A stretch of DNA of 64,000 bases, from positions 1 through 64,000 of the forward strand of contig JAHRHY010000032.1 of NCBI GenBank assembly GCA_019671135.1, read 5' to 3'. Position numbers and translations under genes: made by a program. Below are positions 59,158-64,000 of the stretch, one piece after another. The stretch comes from Linnemannia hyalina. Lineage: Eukaryota; Mortierellomycota; Mortierellomycetes; Mortierellales; Mortierellaceae. The notes beneath the pieces are model-generated. The model made no database searches and was not told the DNA's origin. It worked only from the letters and a program-made list of their open reading frames with translations. The stretch's first letter is position 1, and every line of letters begins with the position of its first letter.

Positions 59158-60537
59158 CTACAAATTACCATTAACATCCATTTGTCGCTTCGTACCTCTA
59201 AGCTCAATGGAAAGACCGGGTTGCATTATTACTGCTTGATCCATTGGTGTGTCCTCATCAACATTAACATCAACATCACCATGAAGATTAATACCAAGAA
59301 ATTTGTTCTGGAGTTGTGCCATTGTATTTCCATCCTCCACTAGCGCACCAACATCAACATATCCCATTGGTTGCTCAACGTCGTTCTCTGTTGTCGGATA
59401 CTCGAATCCTTCGCGAAGCCAAGCTGTATGAATTGGTTCTGCAGAAATCTTCAACAAAGCAACCATCTTTTTCATGTTTAAGAGTAACAAAGATAACTTC
59501 AACTGCAAATTATATGTTTGTTTCTTATCCACCAACACAGGAGTACGGTTGTTGTGTTTCTCAAATGTGGAACCAAGGTCTGCAAACAGAGATTCCATCT
59601 GCGAGCGGAAACTACCAAAGGTGGTATTGTATAACGCTTCTTCCTGTGTAAGTTCCTTGTTCTTCTGTTTACGGTATGGATGAGCGAAATTTTGGACTCT
59701 AAGAATATCAGACTCATCTATAAGCCTCCTTAAGAACTGTGGATACCCTCCATCGAGAGCAATGCAATCCATCTCATGCACTCTCTTGTCCAACTTCATC
59801 GTTAGCAGCATTGTTCCATCAGCATTGTTCTTGCAAGATGCAGATTTGGAGACAAATAAAGCCATGCCATTACAATCCATTGCTACCTGTGTGCGTAATC
59901 CTGACTTTTTCAGCTTGTAAGAGTACATATCAGCACTACTCTCACCTTTGTATGTTGCTCTTGTATCATGACCATCAAGATGCAATGTAACATGCTTAAA
60001 TAATGGAGGATTCTTTTCCTTTGCAGACAAAAGGCGTATTTTAATTGTGGAGAACATTGTTGCAATACAGTTGGTGATGTACTTGTTGTGCAAAGTATAT
60101 TCTTTCTTATAAAACACAGAGTGCATTGCATGAAAACTACTTTTTGGCATGTGTGGTTCCATTGCTTCCATAGACAGTCCTTTGACAAGATGATAGAGCA
60201 TTAAAAGACCTTTCTCCACTTCTTTGTATGGACCAGGATACTTAACCTTTGGCCAGATGTCAACAAGAAAGAAGTACACTGGAATAGGACCAAGGCGTCG
60301 ATTTAGGGTTTCTTTTATTTCTGGCATATACCCAATTTCCTTGCTTACAGTACGATGATTATTACGTGGTGTAATTGTTGGCCATCCAGCGTCAAGGAAA
60401 GTCCAATGGTCATCAAGCAGTTGTTGGAAGTGTTTTGTTAGATCCATAATAATATTTATGTATTGGATTGTCATGACGTTAACCAACAATAACAATTTTT
60501 TAAAAAGGCTTATACTTAACTGTATACACAACAGCAT
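59158..60537 (-). CDS. E4 DDE transposase, full-length C-terminus
   Basis: 459 residues; candidate triad HLDGHD, ALDGGYP, SQMESLF. It ends VNGNL as in E2, whereas E1 and E3 end early in SIAL. It also has Asp for Asn in TFLDAGWP. Intact, and the best reference for the family. Confidence 0.84.
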   Translation of the reverse strand: MLLCIQLSISLFKKLLLLVNVMTIQYINIIMDLTKHFQQLLDDHWTFLDAGWPTITPRNNHRTVSKEIGYMPEIKETLNRRLGPIPVYFFLVDIWPKVKYPGPYKEVEKGLLMLYHLVKGLSMEAMEPHMPKSSFHAMHSVFYKKEYTLHNKYITNCIATMFSTIKIRLLSAKEKNPPLFKHVTLHLDGHDTRATYKGESSADMYSYKLKKSGLRTQVAMDCNGMALFVSKSASCKNNADGTMLLTMKLDKRVHEMDCIALDGGYPQFLRRLIDESDILRVQNFAHPYRKQKNKELTQEEALYNTTFGSFRSQMESLFADLGSTFEKHNNRTPVLVDKKQTYNLQLKLSLLLLNMKKMVALLKISAEPIHTAWLREGFEYPTTENDVEQPMGYVDVGALVEDGNTMAQLQNKFLGINLHGDVDVNVDEDTPMDQAVIMQPGLSIELRGTKRQMDVNGNL

Positions 60538-60608
60538 GTAGGATGGTATCTATCATACAGCAAGCACATAGTTGAGAATACAAATATATTTTTATATTTT
60601 ATTCGGTA

Positions 60609-61103
60609 GCGGCCCCTTCATGTGCAGAGGATATAAAAAGGCATATAAAAAATATCCAAAGTCCAAGGAACGGAGTGTTGACTTCCATAACTGGCATATC
60701 TCTTCATAGTGGGCAACAGAACACAGAATAAAATAGCAATAGACAGCACAAGAATTTTTAAAATGTAATCTCTCCCCTGTATTTCACGACAAAGATACAG
60801 TTGAGAATACAAGTGCTTTAGATGATCACATACAAGAACTACTCTGTCGAATCTTGCAGTGAGGGTTACAGTTTAATAGTAGATGGACATATTCAAGAGT
60901 TTGGTGTGCGAAAAATAAGAAGACTTTGTTGTTTGGAGAATGTAGTTGTGTTTAGTAGGATAATCGCGCAAGGAATGTTACAGTGGTTGTTTTAAATGGT
61001 TGATATCATACATACACTCTCCTCTAATGGACGCGGTGGATATCGTCAAGATCTGCAGAGATGTAACAAACACCATATGATAATTTGGACTTGAAAGGCC
61101 TCC
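60609..61103. repeat. E4 right terminal direct repeat (495 bp)
   Basis: E1-type throughout, same as the left repeat. Confidence 0.87.
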
Positions 61104-61106
61104 TGA

Positions 61107-61406
61107 GCCGATTGACGCGACGATTGCCCGGCCGTCTCTAAAGACGTAGGACGAAAGAAAAGTAAGTTTGGAGTGCATAAGCAGCAGTGCGCAATGAGGA
61201 GTCCAGATGCTGTGGTGAGAGTGTAGGGATTTGTCGAGGTGTTGGATGGTGTCGGGGTCGTTTGGCTGGATACATGTCTCTTGCAACGCCAAGATGTCGA
61301 TCCTTTGAGTGCTGAGGTATTTGTGAAAATTCCTTGACGCTGTCCGGTTCGTGATCTTGTTAATCGTGCGTGCGTTGAGAGTGGCGATTTTGATTGTCTT
61401 TAACAT
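61107..61406 (-). pseudogene. LINE ORF2 start: endonuclease N-terminal part
   Basis: ATG at 61406, 7 nt after the ORF1 stop. IKIATLNARTINKI and DILALQETCIQ are the N-terminal strands and the metal-binding Glu motif of EEP endonucleases in LINEs. Cut by E4 after ASIGS. Confidence 0.82.
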
Positions 61407-61412
61407 AATTAA

Positions 61413-62445
61413 TTAGTTAGGACGAGTCGCCGATTGCTTGCTCAGCTCACTAGTGTTGTAGGTGCCTCCAAAATGGACTGCCCGCGGGTGACGACTAGTA
61501 AATTCGGTGGTTGGGGTTTGGGGGGCATCCGAAAAAATGTCGTCGTCGCTGTCGGAGTTGTCGTCATCCAGAGAGCGGTAAGACCCATTGTTAGGGTTGG
61601 TGACACTGCTTGTACCATTCCTGGTTTGGGGTGGTCTAGCTTCCTGAGTAGACTCCTGCAAGGTTGGTGTGACTGGTGTGGCGGGGTTGACAGGCGCAGT
61701 GATTGCGGCAAGTGAGGTGGACTCTATACCTTTCATGGAAGATGAAATCTGCGTATTCTTGCGGCGTTTCTTGCTGTTGCGCTTGCGTTGCTGTCTGAAA
61801 CCTGCTCCTAGTCCAGCAACAATTTCCTTTGGCAATTCTGGGTGGCTTGGCTTTTCGTCCTTTTCGAACAAAACATATCCATCCTGAGTATAGACCTTGC
61901 GCTTGGGGTGCGCATGGTAGTACATGCCCGATTTCCTTGGGGTTGCCGTATTTGCTGAAAAGCTGGATAATGTCGGTCGGTTTATAGTGCTGGGGGATGC
62001 GCCGGAAGTTGACCTTGTATGTTTGGAACTTGGGAGGTGTTGGGGTGATGGGGTTGTAGGTCGTGTCGTTGACACTCAGTCCGTGCTGTAGAATAACGGC
62101 ATAGACCATGGGGTCTGCGGGGAGGACCTCGAAGGTTGTGTGGTTTTGGTATTGCTCAGTGAGGTCGTAGGTGTCCATGAGGATCCTGCTGATCGAAAAC
62201 TCGGCAGTCACCTTGCGGGGAATGTTGAACATGAGCGTGCCTTTCGAGTTTGTGCGGACATGCAGGTTCATTCCTGGCGGCAAAGACTCATCTTGAAAAA
62301 TAGTCTCGCATTTTTTGGGATAGTCAGGTAAAGGAGAGTTAGGAGAAGGTGTTGAGGGTGATGATCTGACGACATCCGCAAAGGATGTCGCTCTAATGCT
62401 GTTTTGGTGGGTCTCGCCCCTCACGTTTGTATCGCCGTGGGACAT
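61413..62445 (-). pseudogene. LINE ORF1 (nucleic-acid-binding), frameshifted
   Basis: Begins MSHGDTNVRG. An RRM-like region (TYKVNFRRIPQHY, IIQLFSKYGNPKEIG) is followed by a 1-nt frameshift at about 61927; the other frame resumes MYYHAHPKRKVYTQDG and runs to the stop at 61413 through a Lys/Arg patch and an acidic Ser/Asp tail. It probably coated LINE RNA. Confidence 0.72.
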
Positions 62446-63171
62446 GGGAAAGAGTTTTTGAATGCCAAGACCTCCTGTCAGAGTTCCACTCTGATTATGT
62501 CACGTGACCATGATCCAGAAACGCCGCCAACTTTCTAGATCATTCTTAACTGACTAATCAGACACTCTCTCGAACTATCTAGATGAACCAAGGTGCTAAC
62601 TTGGTTCCCAAAACGTATAACCTAGTTTAGTCTTCAGTCATTAACTTCAGTCTTTATTAAAAAAACACGTCTAAAGAAATCGTCCCTCGTTCCCTCGTTT
62701 ACTCGTTCCTGCGTCCCTCTTGTCAAGTTACCTACCTCCCGTCTTGTTACACCTTCGCACAGACTAACGACCAACGATCAGTAACTCAAATTCACGTTAC
62801 ACATGGGGGCAAGGCCTGGGCACGCATCTACAAATGCAGACGCTCACAAAAAACCAAACAGATCCATGTAATCACATGTGCACAGACAAGCGCTCAAACA
62901 AAACACCAATCAAAGGTCAGCAACACAAGATAGAATAGTGAACCCAGTTTCAAGTATTTGAGTGACTGTACAAGAAAGGACCCCAGGACCGAGACTTGCG
63001 GTCAGGGCAGATTTCCTTTTCTTCGAGCTCTCTCTCTCTCTCTCTCTCTCCACTTCTCTTCCTCTTTACAACCTTCTCTCTCTTTGTTCAACATCATCCT
63101 TCATCTCTCACACCAACAACCTTATCACTCTCACTCATCCAACTCAACCTCAACACCAGCAGCAACGAAAA
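62446..63171. other. Intergenic region between LINE and permease
   Basis: No gene seen. It should hold the permease promoter and 5' UTR. A (CT)n tract lies at about 63029-63051, 120 bp before the ATG; pyrimidine-rich leaders are common in fungal promoters. No clear TATA box. Confidence 0.5.
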
Positions 63172-64000
63172 ATGTCAAAGTACAACGACGACGGGTATGA
63201 TGATTCCGATACGTACGAGCTCAACCAGATGCAGGACCGCAGCAATGGCAGCCAGAGCGTCCTCCTGATGGATGCGTCCCAAGACGGTCTCAAGCGCGAC
63301 CTTCGGCGCCGCCATATGATCATGATCGCCATCACTGGTACTATCGGTACCGGTCTCTTCCTCACTTCTGGTTCGACCATTGCTACTGCTGGTCCCGGCG
63401 GTGCCCTTCTTGCCTATGCCCTCATCGGTATCTGGCTCATCTTTGTCATGCAGGCCATCGGTGAGATCGCCACCCTCCTTCCTCTTCCTGGTGCCTTCAA
63501 CGTCTGGAGTAGCCGTGTTTTTGACGAGGCCTTCTCCTTCCAGATGACTTGGATGTATTTTCTCAACTGGGCATTGACGATTCCCGCACATTTGTCCGCT
63601 TCCGCGCTGATTGTGTCGTTCTGGTTGCCCGACGACACGACGTTCCCTTTATGGATTGTGCCTCTGATCATTATCATCTTGATGGTCTTTATCAACATTA
63701 CTGGTGTTAAGACCTATGGTGAGCTTGAGTACTGGTTCTCGATTCTCAAGATTGTCACCATCATCATCTTTATCGTCTGCGGTATCCTTGTCGATGCTGG
63801 TGCTATTGGTGGCCACACCTACGGATTCGAGAAGTGGAGGATCGAGGGTGCTCCCTTCAAGGGCGGCTTTGTGGGCTTCACCACCACCCTGATCACGGTC
63901 GGTTATGCCTATGGTGGAGCTGAGATAACCGGTCTCACCGCTGCCGAGTCCCGTAACCCGCACAAGCACGTCCCCAGGGCCATCAACACCGTGTTGATTC
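63172..64000 (+). CDS. Amino-acid permease (APC superfamily), 5' part
   Basis: ATG at 63172, open for 276 codons to the window edge with no intron. A hydrophilic N-terminus of about 45 residues is followed by LRRRHMIMIAITGTIGTGLF, the signature of fungal amino-acid permeases (substrate-binding GTIGTGLF loop in helix 1). At least five or six membrane helices are visible (for example LLAYALIGIWLIFVMQAIGE, LWIVPLIIIILMVFINITGV, ILKIVTIIIFIVCGI). EITGLTAAESRNPHKHVPRA is the conserved segment after helix 6. It should import amino acids with protons at the plasma membrane. GC-rich codons set it apart from the AT-rich elements. First ordinary host gene from the telomere; the 3' part is outside. Confidence 0.93.
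   Translation, partial: MSKYNDDGYDDSDTYELNQMQDRSNGSQSVLLMDASQDGLKRDLRRRHMIMIAITGTIGTGLFLTSGSTIATAGPGGALLAYALIGIWLIFVMQAIGEIATLLPLPGAFNVWSSRVFDEAFSFQMTWMYFLNWALTIPAHLSASALIVSFWLPDDTTFPLWIVPLIIIILMVFINITGVKTYGELEYWFSILKIVTIIIFIVCGILVDAGAIGGHTYGFEKWRIEGAPFKGGFVGFTTTLITVGYAYGGAEITGLTAAESRNPHKHVPRAINTVLI

Larger units (their letters stand above)
55619..61103 (-). mobile_element. Element E4: complete two-gene DDE element
   Basis: 5485 bp, target duplication TGA (55616-55618 and 61104-61106), in the LINE endonuclease. Its transposase has the longer, apparently ancestral C-terminus. Confidence 0.9.

Overview
The window is a chromosome end of a fungus. It starts in telomeric DNA (about 24 units of a 10-nt repeat, CCCTAAAAAA on this strand, so TTTTTTAGGG on the G-rich strand) and reaches its first ordinary host gene, an amino-acid permease, only at 63172. 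Chromodomain Ty3 elements, an intronless fungal-type permease, a Penelope-like element joined to telomere repeats and a DDE family that I cannot place among well-known fungal elements suggest an early-diverging fungus (Mucoromycota or Mortierellomycota). The lineage is an inference. Nearly everything between 248 and 62445 is nested mobile DNA.

Telomere-proximal part (1-6094): an endonuclease-deficient Penelope-like retroelement with an intact 1012-codon reverse transcriptase lies directly against the telomere, 5' end outward. It is flanked by two 779-bp pseudo-LTRs, runs into a second block of telomere repeats, and is followed by an older truncated copy. Each of the three leader copies carries a good match to a type I hammerhead ribozyme.

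Middle part (6095-61103): this is dominated by a DNA-transposon family that I call E (local label). Complete copies are E1 (6864-12355), E3 (38812-44303) and E4 (55619-61103). E2 (6095-23408) is complete at both ends but interrupted by other elements, and E5 and E6 are fragments. Each complete copy has two genes on one strand, a DDE transposase and a large acidic protein with cysteine-histidine modules and four copies of a roughly 65-residue repeat. They lie between two 495-bp terminal direct repeats. Insertions make 3-bp TNN target duplications. The two terminal repeats of one insertion match each other better than those of other insertions, as in LTR retroelements, although the enzyme is a DDE DNA transposase. 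A 451-bp foldback MITE and an excision-like scar share the same ends.

Nested among these are four Ty3 chromoviruses: A (16696-22254), its near-identical twin B (31365-36923), C (49571-54807, 99-bp LTRs) and D (30814-47489, split by B and E3). A/B, C and, less canonically, D show a -1 frameshift signal between gag and pol: a slippery run, a 5-6 nt spacer and a hairpin. There are also an intact Tc1-type element (25139-26752), a split hAT element (about 30037-48636), a Helitron-like fragment, a tyrosine-recombinase fragment cut by a foldback element, and a LINE on the minus strand (about 49270-62445) split by C and E4.

Order of events from nesting: PLE copy 3 before E2; E2 before E1, the MITE and chromovirus A; E5 before E6 before Tc1; hAT before D before B and E3; LINE before C and E4. 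Identical LTRs within A and B, near-identical E1/E3/E4 and perfectly matching PLE pseudo-LTRs suggest recent activity. Frames and motifs were read by eye; no alignments or searches were run.
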